The notes below the pieces were generated by a model. That model worked only from the letters and a program-made list of their open reading frames with translations, did no database searches and was not told the DNA's origin. DNA of 64,000 nucleotides from Limosilactobacillus urinaemulieris (GTDB lineage: Bacteria > Bacillota > Bacilli > Lactobacillales > Lactobacillaceae). The position numbers and the translations under genes are program-made. Below are positions 1 to 9,048 of this stretch, in pieces; position 1 is the first letter of the stretch; the number at the start of each line of letters is the position of its first letter. The DNA lies in NCBI RefSeq assembly GCF_014838745.1, contig NZ_JABUXR010000002.1, forward strand, positions 1-64,000. Direction: 5' to 3'.

Positions 1-125
1 AAAAGATCGCCGGGAGGCTGTCCATATTTAGTATTAATTTTAAGAAAAGGAAGAACCGCTCAGAATTTCAAATGAAATTCCGAACGGTTCTCTTAATTTA
101 AAGGACTTATGTCACAGCCCCATTT
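1..125 (-). repeat. Dispersed intergenic repeat, copy A (hairpin element)
   Basis: Non-coding stretch downstream of rplS. A long interrupted hairpin pairs 53-58 with 85-90 and 63-68 with 75-80. Read on the minus strand, the element opens with a 13-nt word (CTGTGACATAAGT, 105-117) that recurs exactly at 21583-21595. The copy probably continues past the left edge of the window. I infer a genus-typical dispersed repeat; no protein is encoded. Confidence 0.5.
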
Positions 126-151
126 TTTTATGATCAATTTTAATTTAAAAC

Positions 152-182
152 AAAAAAAGAACCCCTGCTACACAAGGGTTCC
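152..182 (-). terminator. Rho-independent terminator of rplS
   Basis: On the minus strand GAACCC (181-176) pairs with GGGTTC (164-159) and is followed by a run of seven T (158-152). It lies just past the rplS stop codon. Confidence 0.85.
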
Positions 183-188
183 AAGCTA

Positions 189-548
189 CTACTTGTCGCG
201 ACGCTTTTCAGCAATCCGAGTAGCCTTACCAGTACGTTCACGTAAGTAGTATAACTTAGCACGACGTACACGACCATGACGAAGAACGTCAATCTTAGCA
301 ACACGTGGTGAGTGAACTGGGAAAGTCCGTTCAACACCAACACCGTTACTGATCTTACGAACAGTGTAGGTAGCACTGATACCAGCACCGTGACGCTTGA
401 TAACGATACCTTCAAACATCTGAACACGTTCACGTGAACCTTCAACAATGAGGGCGTGAACCCGAACAGTATCACCGGCACGGAAATCTGGAATGTCATC
501 CCGTAATTGACTTGCAGTAATCTTTTCGATTAACTTGTTTTGACGCAT
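189..548 (-). CDS. rplS: 50S ribosomal protein L19
   Basis: L19 sits at the 30S-50S interface of the ribosome. The 119-residue product begins MRQNKLIEK and has the usual basic C-terminus, at the normal family length. An in-frame ATG 30 nt upstream lies inside the leader RNA. The ATG at 548 is chosen because a GAAAGGAAAG ribosome-binding site stands just before it. The gene has its own promoter (631-659), an L19-type leader and a terminator. It is therefore a separate unit, although an upstream permease transcript could also read through. Confidence 0.97.
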   Translation of the reverse strand: MRQNKLIEKITASQLRDDIPDFRAGDTVRVHALIVEGSRERVQMFEGIVIKRHGAGISATYTVRKISNGVGVERTFPVHSPRVAKIDVLRHGRVRRAKLYYLRERTGKATRIAEKRRDK

Positions 549-630
549 AAAAAATTCTTTCCTTTCGCCGACATTCATGTCCGATGTGGGCAGCGGAATA
601 CCGTTTCTTATGGCTAAACAGCCATCTATT
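549..630 (-). ncRNA. L19-leader-type 5' UTR
   Basis: The transcript from the promoter at 631-659 would carry about 80 nt before rplS. It starts with a GATGGC/GCCAT hairpin and continues with paired segments around ATTCCGCTG, ACATCGGAC and ATGTCGGCG. Position and layout fit the autoregulatory L19 leader known in Firmicutes, where the ribosomal protein represses its own operon. The family assignment is from memory; a covariance search was not run. Confidence 0.6.
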
Positions 631-659
631 ACTATACTAGCTTTTTATTTTCCTTTCAA
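631..659 (-). promoter_or_regulatory. rplS promoter
   Basis: -35 TTGAAA (659-654) and -10 TATAGT (636-631) with a 17-nt spacer, read on the minus strand. It starts just past the permease stop codon. Confidence 0.75.
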
Positions 660-662
660 GGG

Positions 663-2099
663 TTATTTTGACTGATGTTCCTGATTAATAATCGAATGGC
701 GAATCCCATAGGCAAAGTAAATAATTAAGCCGATAAGGAACCAAAGAACCATCATAATCTTAGCATCAGCATTTAATCCCCAGAAAATTACTGCAGAAAA
801 TAAAGCAGAAATCGCTGGCAATACCGGATAACCGGGCATTTTAAACTGGGCTGCAGGCAGATCCTTCCCTTCTCGAGGACGGAGGGCGTAAATTCCCAGA
901 GAAACAAAGATAAATGCCACCAGAGTACCCGCTGATACTAGTGTTGCCAAAAATGTAAACGGGAAAACTGATCCTAAAATCATTGCCAGGAACGTAATCA
1001 TCCATAATGCATGATTAGGAACGTGTTTATGGTCAATATGACCTAGGCCGCGAGGAAGAAGGCCATCCCGTCCAAAGGCATAGATAAGTCGTGATGAGGC
1101 TAATAAAATCGCAATTAACGCCGAAAAAATTCCAACGATAGCAACGATTGATAATAGGTTAGCGGTAAGATAATGACCAGACTGACGGAGTGCCCAGGCA
1201 GCAGGTTCCGCGTTATTTGCATAGCGACTGTACTTAAACATCCCCACAAGGACAAGGGACACCGCAATGAAGAAACCAGTGCCTAAGATCAGCGTCCCAA
1301 TTAATCCCCGTGGCATTGTCTTCTGGGGATTAATCGTTTCTGCCGTATTAGCCGCAATCGCGTCAAAGCCAACGTAAGCAATAAAAATTTGGGCTGTCCC
1401 AGCAAGGATCCCCTGCCAGCCACCAAATGTTGTTCCAGCAACATGAGGGGGAATAAATGGCGAATAGTTTTGCGGATGAATAGCCGTCATCCCGACAACA
1501 ATAAACATTAAAATAACCAGGAGCTTCACGCTGACAATAATATTTTCAATCCGGCTCACCTGGTGAACCCCACGAGAAATTAAAATTCCCACGGCTAAAA
1601 TAGCAATCGCAGCTAAGAGATCAACATATGAACCCCGTTGCGGATTGAAGCCCCCGGTTAATGCTACTGGCAACTTAATGTCAAAACTAGCGAGAAATCC
1701 CTGCATATAGGCTGACCAGCCTGACGCAACGAAAGCAACTGAAATAAAATACTCAGCCAAAAGCGCCCAGCCAGCAATCCACCCGAAGAACTCGCCAAAA
1801 AGAACATTAATCCATGAAAAGGCTGAACCAGCAAACGGCAATACTGATGAAGTCTCGGCATACGCTAACGCTGATAAGCCGGCACCAATTGCTGCAACGA
1901 TAAATGCCAACGGAACTGCTGGCCCCGTATGTTCAGCAGCCACAATTCCTGGCAAGGTAAAGATTGCTGTTCCGACAACCATCCCGGTCCCTAGACCAAT
2001 TAAATCAATTGTCCGCAAACTCGGCGTTAATTTGGCATCCTTACTACGGTAAAGGGCCGGATCCTGTTTCCATAATAATCGCTGAATAAACTTTTTCAT
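663..2099 (-). CDS. APC-superfamily amino acid permease
   Basis: Integral membrane transporter of 478 aa with about 12-13 hydrophobic segments. The N-terminal GLGTGMVVGTAIFTLPG segment (about residues 36-52) is the substrate-binding TM1 glycine motif of the APC family. Overall it resembles the YfnA / cationic amino acid transporter branch. The substrate cannot be read from sequence; basic or branched amino acids are possible. An AAAGGGG site lies 5 nt before the ATG. The gene starts 12 nt after the trmD stop, so it is probably co-transcribed with rpsP-khpA-rimM-trmD. It separates trmD from rplS, which are adjacent in most Firmicutes. Confidence 0.85.
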   Translation of the reverse strand: MKKFIQRLLWKQDPALYRSKDAKLTPSLRTIDLIGLGTGMVVGTAIFTLPGIVAAEHTGPAVPLAFIVAAIGAGLSALAYAETSSVLPFAGSAFSWINVLFGEFFGWIAGWALLAEYFISVAFVASGWSAYMQGFLASFDIKLPVALTGGFNPQRGSYVDLLAAIAILAVGILISRGVHQVSRIENIIVSVKLLVILMFIVVGMTAIHPQNYSPFIPPHVAGTTFGGWQGILAGTAQIFIAYVGFDAIAANTAETINPQKTMPRGLIGTLILGTGFFIAVSLVLVGMFKYSRYANNAEPAAWALRQSGHYLTANLLSIVAIVGIFSALIAILLASSRLIYAFGRDGLLPRGLGHIDHKHVPNHALWMITFLAMILGSVFPFTFLATLVSAGTLVAFIFVSLGIYALRPREGKDLPAAQFKMPGYPVLPAISALFSAVIFWGLNADAKIMMVLWFLIGLIIYFAYGIRHSIINQEHQSK

Positions 2100-2111
2100 T
2101 TGAACCCCTTT

Positions 2112-2870
2112 CTAGTCCGGTACATCCGGGTCTTGATCGAGTTTCAAATCTTCAAGCATTAGTTGTTGTTCACGGGTCAGTTTGGCCGTCTTTAACAAAT
2201 CTGGGCGCCGTTCAAGCGTCCGTCGTAATGCCTCACGTTGACGCCATTCTTTTATTTTCTGGTGATTACCACTGGTTAAAACTTCAGGAACTTTCATTCC
2301 CCGAAAATCAGCAGGTCGAGTATATTGTGGATATTCTAGCAAGCCATTACTAAAGGAATCGCCCATTGGTGAAGACATATTCCCCAAAACACCAGGAACA
2401 AAGCGGACAGTAGCATCGATCATCACCATTGCAGCCAGTTCACCGCCAGTAAGGACATAATCACCTAATGACGCTTCATCTGTCACTAAGCTCCGAATTC
2501 GCTCATCATACCCCTCATAGTGACCACAGATAAATGTAAGGTGTTCTTCCTGTGATAATTCTTGGGCATAGTCCTGATCAAACTTTCGTCCTGCAGGATC
2601 CATCAAGATTACCCTTCCTTTGGGATAACGATCCTTTGTCTCTTCATCAATTGCTGCCATTGCATCAAAAATTGGTTGCGCTTGGAGAAGCATTCCCGCA
2701 CCGCCACCAAATGGCGTGTCATCAACCCGGTTGTGCTTATTATCAGTATAATCACGAAAATCCGTTACCTTGATATCGAGGAAACCATTATCCTGTGCCT
2801 TACCAACAATTGATTCGCCAAGCGTTGCCTGAAACATATCAGGAAATAGGCTTAAAATATCAATTCGCAT
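2112..2870 (-). CDS. trmD: tRNA (guanine-N1-)-methyltransferase
   Basis: Makes m1G37 next to the anticodon of a subset of tRNAs using SAM, which prevents +1 frameshifting. The 252-aa SPOUT enzyme shows the trefoil-knot SAM pocket: [10 protein letters not shown] (115-124) and GDYVLTGGE (136-144), plus the [11 protein letters not shown] segment (50-60). Length and motifs are complete. The start codon overlaps the rimM stop by one base (TAATG), indicating translational coupling. Confidence 0.97.
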   Translation of the reverse strand: MRIDILSLFPDMFQATLGESIVGKAQDNGFLDIKVTDFRDYTDNKHNRVDDTPFGGGAGMLLQAQPIFDAMAAIDEETKDRYPKGRVILMDPAGRKFDQDYAQELSQEEHLTFICGHYEGYDERIRSLVTDEASLGDYVLTGGELAAMVMIDATVRFVPGVLGNMSSPMGDSFSNGLLEYPQYTRPADFRGMKVPEVLTSGNHQKIKEWRQREALRRTLERRPDLLKTAKLTREQQLMLEDLKLDQDPDVPD

Positions 2871-3379
2871 TATTCAAGTCCCTCCAATAGTTCCACCTCA
2901 ACTACGCCATTATCCAGATCAACCTTTTTTACCACATCATCAATCTTAGGTAACAATAAGTCGGCTTGATGTGGTCGTTGAACAACCCAAACATCATTGG
3001 CACCAGGAGAAAGGATCTCCTTAATCTTCCCTAATTCACGACCATCAATTGTCTTAACGGTTAAGCCAATAATTTGGTGGTAATAATAACTACCTTCTTC
3101 GAGTGGCTGTTGATCCTCTTCACTAACTCTTAGCTCACGATTGCGGAAGTTTTCAACATCATTAATATTGTCATACCCAACAAACTTAACAAGAATTGAA
3201 CCCTTATGTGGACGTGATGATTCAATTGTTAACCCTAATGGCTCAGCCTGTTGATTATCCAAATATAGTTTGGCACCCTTAGCAAACCGTTCATCAATAA
3301 AGTCGGTCGTTGGAATCACCCGAACTTCACCACGGATCCCGTGAGTATTTACTATTTTTCCAACATTATAAAATTTCAT
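2870..3379 (-). CDS. rimM: Ribosome maturation factor RimM
   Basis: 16S rRNA processing factor that binds S19 and helps assemble the 30S head. The 169-aa protein begins with the typical [18 protein letters not shown]-terminus of the RimM barrel, followed by a PRC-barrel-like C-terminal half containing [11 protein letters not shown]. It is coupled to trmD by a 1-nt overlap. A strong hairpin (3401-3432) separates it from khpA, so its expression probably depends on read-through. Confidence 0.95.
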   Translation of the reverse strand: MKFYNVGKIVNTHGIRGEVRVIPTTDFIDERFAKGAKLYLDNQQAEPLGLTIESSRPHKGSILVKFVGYDNINDVENFRNRELRVSEEDQQPLEEGSYYYHQIIGLTVKTIDGRELGKIKEILSPGANDVWVVQRPHQADLLLPKIDDVVKKVDLDNGVVEVELLEGLE

Positions 3380-3400
3380 TTAAATTCTCCTAAAATTGAC

Positions 3401-3432
3401 AAAAACTCCCACAGGTTAGTGTGGGAGTTTTT
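3401..3432. terminator. Perfect bidirectional terminator inside the rpsP-trmD operon
   Basis: A 12-bp perfect stem pairs 3401-3412 with 3421-3432 around an 8-nt loop, with A5 at one end and T5 at the other. It lies between khpA and rimM, where only 56 nt are available and no promoter is seen. It probably lowers rimM-trmD transcription relative to rpsP-khpA. Confidence 0.8.
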
Positions 3433-3435
3433 ATT

Positions 3436-3696
3436 TTAGTGACGGTGGTCATTTATTAGTAACCGGACCTTTTTTGAATTGGATCGTCGTGGACGTGCTC
3501 CTTCAACGACCGTACGCAGTGCTGAAGCAATATGTCCCTGCCGCCCAATTAAGCGACCAACATCTTGGGGATGAACATCAACAACGTAGCGCTGAAACCG
3601 ATCATCCTCAGACTCGGTAATTGTTAGAGCATCCGGATGTTCTAACAATGGAGTTACTAAACTACGAACCAGCCCTTCAATATTTGTCTCAGTCAT
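3436..3696 (-). CDS. khpA: KH-domain RNA-binding protein KhpA (YlqC)
   Basis: Small single-KH-domain protein of 86 aa. The KH GxxG loop is GRQG (51-54) followed by HIASALRTVV. In streptococci and lactobacilli KhpA forms a complex with KhpB/EloR that binds RNA and affects cell elongation and division. It lies 12 nt after rpsP in the standard rpsP-khpA-rimM-trmD order. Complete and unremarkable. Confidence 0.93.
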   Translation of the reverse strand: MTETNIEGLVRSLVTPLLEHPDALTITESEDDRFQRYVVDVHPQDVGRLIGRQGHIASALRTVVEGARPRRSNSKKVRLLINDHRH

Positions 3697-3708
3697 GACT
3701 AAACATCA

Positions 3709-3984
3709 CTACTTCTTAGCATACTTTGATTCGTGGAACTTCTTCATAACTCCAGCCTTTTGAAGCATGTTACGAACAGTGTCAGAAGGTTGAGCACCCT
3801 TTTGTAACCAATCCATAATGGCATCTTCGTCAAACTTGATTTCCTTAGGAGTGGTCAATGGGTTGTAAGTACCTAAAGAAGTAATGAAACGACCATCACG
3901 TGGTGCACGTGAGTCAGCTACAACAATACGGTAGAATGGACGCTTCTTTGAACCCATACGCTTTAAACGAATTTTAACGGACAT
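3709..3984 (-). CDS. rpsP: 30S ribosomal protein S16
   Basis: S16 helps fold the 5' domain of 16S rRNA. The 91-aa product starts [11 protein letters not shown], the family's usual beginning. An in-frame GTG 9 nt upstream would add three residues, but the AGGGAGGTG ribosome-binding site is correctly spaced only for the ATG at 3984. First gene of its operon, with a promoter at 4021-4049. Confidence 0.97.
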   Translation of the reverse strand: MSVKIRLKRMGSKKRPFYRIVVADSRAPRDGRFITSLGTYNPLTTPKEIKFDEDAIMDWLQKGAQPSDTVRNMLQKAGVMKKFHESKYAKK

Positions 3985-4020
3985 TCTTTGCACCTCCCTA
4001 TAAATTTCTTAACAGATAAT

Positions 4021-4049
4021 AATATACCAGTCTTCTAAAAGAATGTAAA
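4021..4049 (-). promoter_or_regulatory. rpsP operon promoter
   Basis: -35 TTTACA (4049-4044), 17-nt spacer, -10 TATATT (4026-4021) on the minus strand, just downstream of the surface-protein gene. The surface gene and rpsP are thus separate transcription units. Confidence 0.7.
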
Positions 4050-4067
4050 GTATTTTTTCTTGACAGC

Positions 4068-6908
4068 TTAAATATTTTTCTTTTTCTTCACTCCAAGGCC
4101 AAAACTAGTCAATAAGCTGACAATCCCAAGAACCATTAATCCCTTGCCTTGGCCTAATCCCGTTTGTGGTAATTGGCGATGGCCTGTTTGAACTAACCGT
4201 GTCTTCGCTTTAGGTTCAACTAAGCTATCAGACTTAGGAGAAGGATTATCTATCCCTGATTGTGGTGCTGGCTCTGGTACTGGCGTCGAATCTGAGCTAT
4301 TAGGAACTGGTGTTAGTTCTGGCGCCGGAGTGGGAGTCGGGATTGGATCAGGTTTAGGTTTAGGTGTTGGCCCTGGCTGTGGCTGAGGTTCTGGTTGCGG
4401 ATCTGGGGTTGGTGTCGGAGCTGGATTAGGTTTAGGCTGAGGTGTTGGATCCGGCTGAGGTTCTGGAGTTGGAATTGAGTTTTTAGTATAAATAACCGTT
4501 TTTACAATGTTGTTATCTTCTGAGGTTACCTTAATTTCACTAATTACCTTTATATCAGGAGTATAGCCCTTGATTTCAGGTGATTCTACCTCAGCAAATA
4601 TTCTTTCTGCAGGTGTCCAGTTATCCCAAGTAATACCTTCAGCTGTTTTGGCGCCATTTCGCGTAAAGGTGACTTGTTGCGTTTTATCATCTGCCGCTTT
4701 GGTTTCATCCTGATAGACATAGTGAATCGTTTCAGTAATTGTTTTACTAACTTTTACTGGAATTGGTTTTGGCGTCGGCTCTGGATCAGGCTTCGGCTTC
4801 GGATCAGGCTGTGGGTTTACTGGAGTTGGCTCACTATTCTTAACATACACAACATATTCAACAAAATTATTATGCGGGTACGTGAAGTGGCCTTCATCAC
4901 CAATCTTAGTAATCTTTCCGCCACTGTAGATTATCTTCTTACCATCTGACTTTTTGCCCCGATAAGTTGAATAACCCTTTACTCCAGGAATTTCGATATC
5001 ACTGAAGTAACTGTCTGCCTTAAAAGATCCGCTTGCTCCAGTATCACTAGTAAAGGTAACCTGCTGAACTTTATCAGCAATAGGCTTCCCTTTATCGCCC
5101 ATCATTTGATTACCATCTGCATCAACATAATGGATTGTTTGGTTAACGAAACCATAAAATGTGGAATTAACATCTGCCTGATTTACTGGCTTAGAATCGG
5201 TTCCCATATCAATCCAGTAGCCATAATCAGTATCATATTTTCCATTTTGGCTAGTTACAGTTACATGCCAAGGATGGGTATTCATGTAATTACGAACATC
5301 CCGATCCCGAATTGAGTAACCATAGAGCCAATTATGAAGATCCTGATTGAAATAAGTAGCTTGATCATGATCTTCCTTCGAATTATTAATTTTCTTTCCA
5401 GGCAATAACGCACCTTTTCTGGTAGGCATCCAGGTAATTAAAGTAACGGGAGACAGTTCAATCCCATTCGCAGCCGAAGTGACTTTGAATCCTTTATAGT
5501 CACCATCCACTGTCACGTGGTATGTTATTTTATTCTCATCATTTTTTACAGCCGTTACGTTAACTTTTGGTTTCGGATAAACAAACTGATCAGACAGGTA
5601 GTAATTACCAGTAGTAGTCAATTTATCCACTAAGTTTGAAGATACTTTGGAATCCAGCGGAACAACTAGATCTTGTAATGCTTTCTGTAAGTCACTAGCA
5701 CTGACAAAATTAATTGTTACATCATCATTAGAAGCCGGTTTTGTAACAGTAATTGTAAAGTTTTGACCTAAATTATCTAAAGAAATCCCAACACCCTGTG
5801 CTTGATTATTGGTAACTTGCAGCACCTCTTTACCATCAATTGTCCGCCATAAATGTGCTGGGGTATTACTCGTATGATCAATTGCTTGAGACTTTGAAGT
5901 TACTGGAACAGAGCTTTCACCTTTCTTCTTTGCAATTACACTAATGCTAATTCCACTGGTGAATGTTTGATTACCAATTTGAAGATCATTTTGGGGAGAG
6001 TAACTCGTCTCACCATTATCACTATAAAGGGTAATTGTCTCACTTGGCTTTAAAGCCTGCTTATCACCATTACTACTGGTGTTGTACCAAACCATCTTAG
6101 CCTTAATATCAACCACACCGCTTTTTCCAGAATGGTTCTTTAAGTACTTGCTTAAGACATCGTTAAAAATTACCCGGTAATAACCATTGCTTCCGGCACT
6201 ACTTATATCATCCTTATTCTGATTATCAATTACTGTCCACTTAATTGCCCCAGTCGAAGAGGCTTCAGGAAATGACTGCTTATAACTCTCGGTATCACCA
6301 GCAGGGACAATATATCCAATTACCTGATTTTGATATTTAAGGGCCCTAGTATTATCCTTACTATCATTTACGGCACCATAACTAAAGACGTAACTACTTC
6401 CATCTTCTGTGGTATACGGCATCCCCAATCGAATATCAATATAATCACCAGCTTTAATTTGCTGCGCATCTTCAGCTGATATTGTCATCTTCAGCTCAAG
6501 GTTGGTCGTCCCCCGTTGTCCTGTCGCCTTATCCCCAGTAGTTTCAGTAACGTTATGGGTAACAACATTAATTGTTTTGCCAACCTGCTGAGAATCTGTA
6601 TTCGCAGTAGTTGATTCTACTGGTGTCTGATCCTGATCTTGGATTGTCGAAATTGCAGTCGGTGCTTGATTATTTTTCAAGGTAACTGAATTAGTCGCAT
6701 TATTAACCAAAGATTTATCAGTTTGACCAATCTCCTGATTAGCTTCTCCGTCAACAGTATCAGCCTGAGCTTTTGTGGCCATCCCCATTAAAATTGACGT
6801 TGATAGCAATACAGAAGCAACCCCTACGCTTAACTTCCGTAATCCATAATGCGGAATCAACCGTTCCTGTTTTGTCATTAAGTACTTTTTATTTCCCTTT
6901 GAAACCAT
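4068..6908 (-). CDS. LPXTG-anchored mucus-binding-type surface protein
   Basis: Predicted cell-wall-anchored adhesin, 946 aa from the ATG at 6908; an in-frame GTG 9 nt upstream is less well placed for the GGTGG site. It begins with a YSIRK-like signal (YGLRKLSVG, residues 21-29) with cleavage expected after AQA. A beta-rich adhesin-like region follows to about residue 580. Two MucBP/Mub-B2-like segments come next, each opening with TIHYV-type motifs (near 589 and 726), separated and followed by Pro-Asp-Lys/Glu repeat linkers (about 691-716 and 810-872). It ends with LPQTG (913-917), a hydrophobic stretch and a KKKK tail. It is inserted between ffh and rpsP. The ligand is unknown; mucus binding is inferred from the domains. 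Confidence 0.88.
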   Translation of the reverse strand: MVSKGNKKYLMTKQERLIPHYGLRKLSVGVASVLLSTSILMGMATKAQADTVDGEANQEIGQTDKSLVNNATNSVTLKNNQAPTAISTIQDQDQTPVESTTANTDSQQVGKTINVVTHNVTETTGDKATGQRGTTNLELKMTISAEDAQQIKAGDYIDIRLGMPYTTEDGSSYVFSYGAVNDSKDNTRALKYQNQVIGYIVPAGDTESYKQSFPEASSTGAIKWTVIDNQNKDDISSAGSNGYYRVIFNDVLSKYLKNHSGKSGVVDIKAKMVWYNTSSNGDKQALKPSETITLYSDNGETSYSPQNDLQIGNQTFTSGISISVIAKKKGESSVPVTSKSQAIDHTSNTPAHLWRTIDGKEVLQVTNNQAQGVGISLDNLGQNFTITVTKPASNDDVTINFVSASDLQKALQDLVVPLDSKVSSNLVDKLTTTGNYYLSDQFVYPKPKVNVTAVKNDENKITYHVTVDGDYKGFKVTSAANGIELSPVTLITWMPTRKGALLPGKKINNSKEDHDQATYFNQDLHNWLYGYSIRDRDVRNYMNTHPWHVTVTSQNGKYDTDYGYWIDMGTDSKPVNQADVNSTFYGFVNQTIHYVDADGNQMMGDKGKPIADKVQQVTFTSDTGASGSFKADSYFSDIEIPGVKGYSTYRGKKSDGKKIIYSGGKITKIGDEGHFTYPHNNFVEYVVYVKNSEPTPVNPQPDPKPKPDPEPTPKPIPVKVSKTITETIHYVYQDETKAADDKTQQVTFTRNGAKTAEGITWDNWTPAERIFAEVESPEIKGYTPDIKVISEIKVTSEDNNIVKTVIYTKNSIPTPEPQPDPTPQPKPNPAPTPTPDPQPEPQPQPGPTPKPKPDPIPTPTPAPELTPVPNSSDSTPVPEPAPQSGIDNPSPKSDSLVEPKAKTRLVQTGHRQLPQTGLGQGKGLMVLGIVSLLTSFGLGVKKKKNI

Positions 6909-6994
6909 ATTAATCACTCCACCTATCGGCTATATTTCTCTATATAGCTTGTAGTTTTAGAAAAAAGCTAATTGCAGATCCCCAAAACACCGTA

Positions 6995-7023
6995 ATTTTA
7001 GCCCTTTAAGTTTTTGATAGCAA
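6995..7023 (-). promoter_or_regulatory. Surface-protein gene promoter
   Basis: -35 TTGCTA (7023-7018), 17-nt spacer, -10 TAAAAT (7000-6995). It leaves an 80-nt leader before the ATG at 6908. The rest of 6909-7175 is AT-rich and I see no other gene in it. Confidence 0.6.
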
Positions 7024-7175
7024 GACGACTATTTTTAAATCAATCAATTGATAATTAGAAAAATTGGAATTTAATAATTTATCGACTTAATTAGTTTTTC
7101 ACAATCAAGGATAATGTCTATTAAAGTACATATTAGTTTGCAATTTTCAACGAATTATTTTCTTTATAATAATTC

Positions 7176-7228
7176 AAAAATAATAACCAGTTAGTTAATC
7201 ACTTATCGCCCTTAACTAACTGGTTATT
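7176..7228 (-). terminator. ffh operon terminator
   Basis: A 17-bp perfect stem (7182-7198 with 7212-7228) around a 13-nt loop, followed on the minus strand by a T-rich tail. It separates the ffh operon from the surface-protein gene. Confidence 0.9.
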
Positions 7229-7234
7229 GCTTAT

Positions 7235-8689
7235 TTAATGTTTTTTCCGTAATTTCCGTAACTTCTTAATCCGCTTCTGCTTATCCTTTTTCATCTTCCG
7301 TGCCATGTGGCTCATAGCCATTTGTCCCATTCGGCCACCTGGCATTCCCGGCATTTGCCCGCCAAACATGTTTTGCATCCCATTAAAATTACCATTGGTA
7401 ACTTGCTTCATCATCTTCCGCATCTGATTAAATTGCTTAATCATTCGGTTAACTTCCACAATCGGCCGGCTAGCACCAGCGGCTAACCGCCGACGCCGAC
7501 TTGGATTCATTAAGTCAGGATTCTCTCGTTCCTCTGGAGTCATGGAATAAATAATAGCCCGAATATGGTCTAATTGTTTTGGATCAAGGTTCAAGTTCTT
7601 TAATGCAGGATTATTAGCCATCCCCGGCATCATTTTAATAATATTTTCTAATGGCCCCATCTTGGTTACTTGATCCATTTGTGATAAGAAGTCGTTGAAA
7701 TCAAAGGTGTTTTCACGCATCTTATCCATTGTTGCTTGAACCTGTTCTTCATCGAAATCCTTCTGGGCCTTTTCAATTAGGGTCATCATGTCCCCCATTC
7801 CCAGGATTCGTGAAGCCATTCGGTCAGGGTGGAAGACATCAAGATCCTCCATCTTTTCCCCTTCACCGACGAATTTAATTGGCTTTCCAGTAACGGCACG
7901 AATTGACATAGCAGCACCACCACGGGTGTCACCATCAAGCTTGGTCAATACTACACCGGTAATATCAAGTTTGTCGTCAAATCCCTGAGCCGTATTGACA
8001 GCATTTTGTCCAGTCATGGAGTCAATTACCAACAGAATTTCATCAGGGTTAACGAGCTGCTTAATATTTGCTAACTCATCCATCAATTGTTCATCAATTT
8101 GCAGCCGACCAGCAGTATCGATAATTACATAGTCGTTATGATTTTGCTTAGCAACTTCCATCCCTTGACGAACAATTTCAACTGGATCAACGTCAGTTCC
8201 CTTTTCAAAAACAGGAACATCGATCTGATCAGCTACCTGCTTTAACTGGGTAATTGCGGCAGGTCGATAAACATCGGCAGCAATAAACAGTGGTCGCGCC
8301 TTATCTTCATTTTTCAAGCGGAGGGCTAACTTACCAGCAGTCGTCGTTTTACCGGCCCCTTGAAGACCAACCATCATAATAACGGTCGGAATATGAGCGG
8401 CCTTATTAAGCGGCACCGCTTCTTCACCCATTAATTCAGTTAACTCATCATTAACAATTTTAACAATTTGTTGGGCTGGATTTAATCCCTTAAGGACTTC
8501 CGCACCAGCGGCCTTCTCCCGAACCTTCTTAACGAAATCTTTTACAACAGCGAAGTTAACATCGGCTTCCAATAATGCTAGCCGAATTTCTCGCATTGTT
8601 TCACGAAGGTCAGCTTCGGTAACTTTAGGCTTCCGTCGTAGCTTTTCCATCGCCTTTTGAAGACGATCTGTCAATCCTTCAAATGCCAT
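7235..8689 (-). CDS. ffh: Signal recognition particle GTPase Ffh
   Basis: The SRP54 subunit binds 4.5S RNA and signal sequences and delivers ribosomes to FtsY. The 484-aa protein has an N-terminal helical bundle (1-95), a GTPase domain with GLQGAGKTT (108-116), DTAGR (191-195) and TKLDGD (249-254), and a methionine-rich M domain from about residue 300 to the end. The C-terminus is strongly basic. It lies 4 nt after ylxM and downstream of ftsY, the usual Firmicutes order. Confidence 0.98.
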   Translation of the reverse strand: MAFEGLTDRLQKAMEKLRRKPKVTEADLRETMREIRLALLEADVNFAVVKDFVKKVREKAAGAEVLKGLNPAQQIVKIVNDELTELMGEEAVPLNKAAHIPTVIMMVGLQGAGKTTTAGKLALRLKNEDKARPLFIAADVYRPAAITQLKQVADQIDVPVFEKGTDVDPVEIVRQGMEVAKQNHNDYVIIDTAGRLQIDEQLMDELANIKQLVNPDEILLVIDSMTGQNAVNTAQGFDDKLDITGVVLTKLDGDTRGGAAMSIRAVTGKPIKFVGEGEKMEDLDVFHPDRMASRILGMGDMMTLIEKAQKDFDEEQVQATMDKMRENTFDFNDFLSQMDQVTKMGPLENIIKMMPGMANNPALKNLNLDPKQLDHIRAIIYSMTPEERENPDLMNPSRRRRLAAGASRPIVEVNRMIKQFNQMRKMMKQVTNGNFNGMQNMFGGQMPGMPGGRMGQMAMSHMARKMKKDKQKRIKKLRKLRKKH

Positions 8690-8692
8690 CTT

Positions 8693-9034
8693 TTATTCTT
8701 CCTCCAAATTTTCCAAACGGCCCACAAGTTTATTTAACTGTTGATCATCTGGATAATGTCGTTTAACGTATTGCTGAATTTCATCAGCCTGCTTATTCCG
8801 TGCTTGAAACTCAGCGTCTAAATGTAACTTAGCTTCATAAGCTTCTAAGATCTTTTCAGTCCGTTTAATATTATCATACACTGCTTGACGACTTACGTTG
8901 AAGTTTTCAGCAATCTCACCAAGCGAAAAATCATCAGCATAATAAAGCTCAAGATACTGGTTTTGCTTCTCCGTTAAGAGCGGTTGATAAAACTCAAACA
9001 GCGAATTAATCCGCTCGTTTTTTTCAATTTCCAT
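8693..9034 (-). CDS. ylxM: YlxM-type HTH DNA-binding accessory of the SRP operon
   Basis: Small helix-turn-helix protein (113 aa, UPF0122 family) nearly always encoded beside ffh. The sigma-like HTH is visible in [20 protein letters not shown]. YlxM has been linked to SRP function in streptococci; its exact role is uncertain. The ATG at 9034 is preferred over in-frame TTG and CTG codons just upstream because AAGGAG stands at proper spacing. Confidence 0.9.
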   Translation of the reverse strand: MEIEKNERINSLFEFYQPLLTEKQNQYLELYYADDFSLGEIAENFNVSRQAVYDNIKRTEKILEAYEAKLHLDAEFQARNKQADEIQQYVKRHYPDDQQLNKLVGRLENLEEE

Positions 9035-9048
9035 CAGCAACTCCTTAA

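Noticed and set aside
4280-4840. Repeated Pro/Asp codon blocks that look like a short tandem repeat array
   Set aside because: These are the proline-rich linkers of the LPXTG protein in frame, with irregular units and no spacers, so not a CRISPR array.
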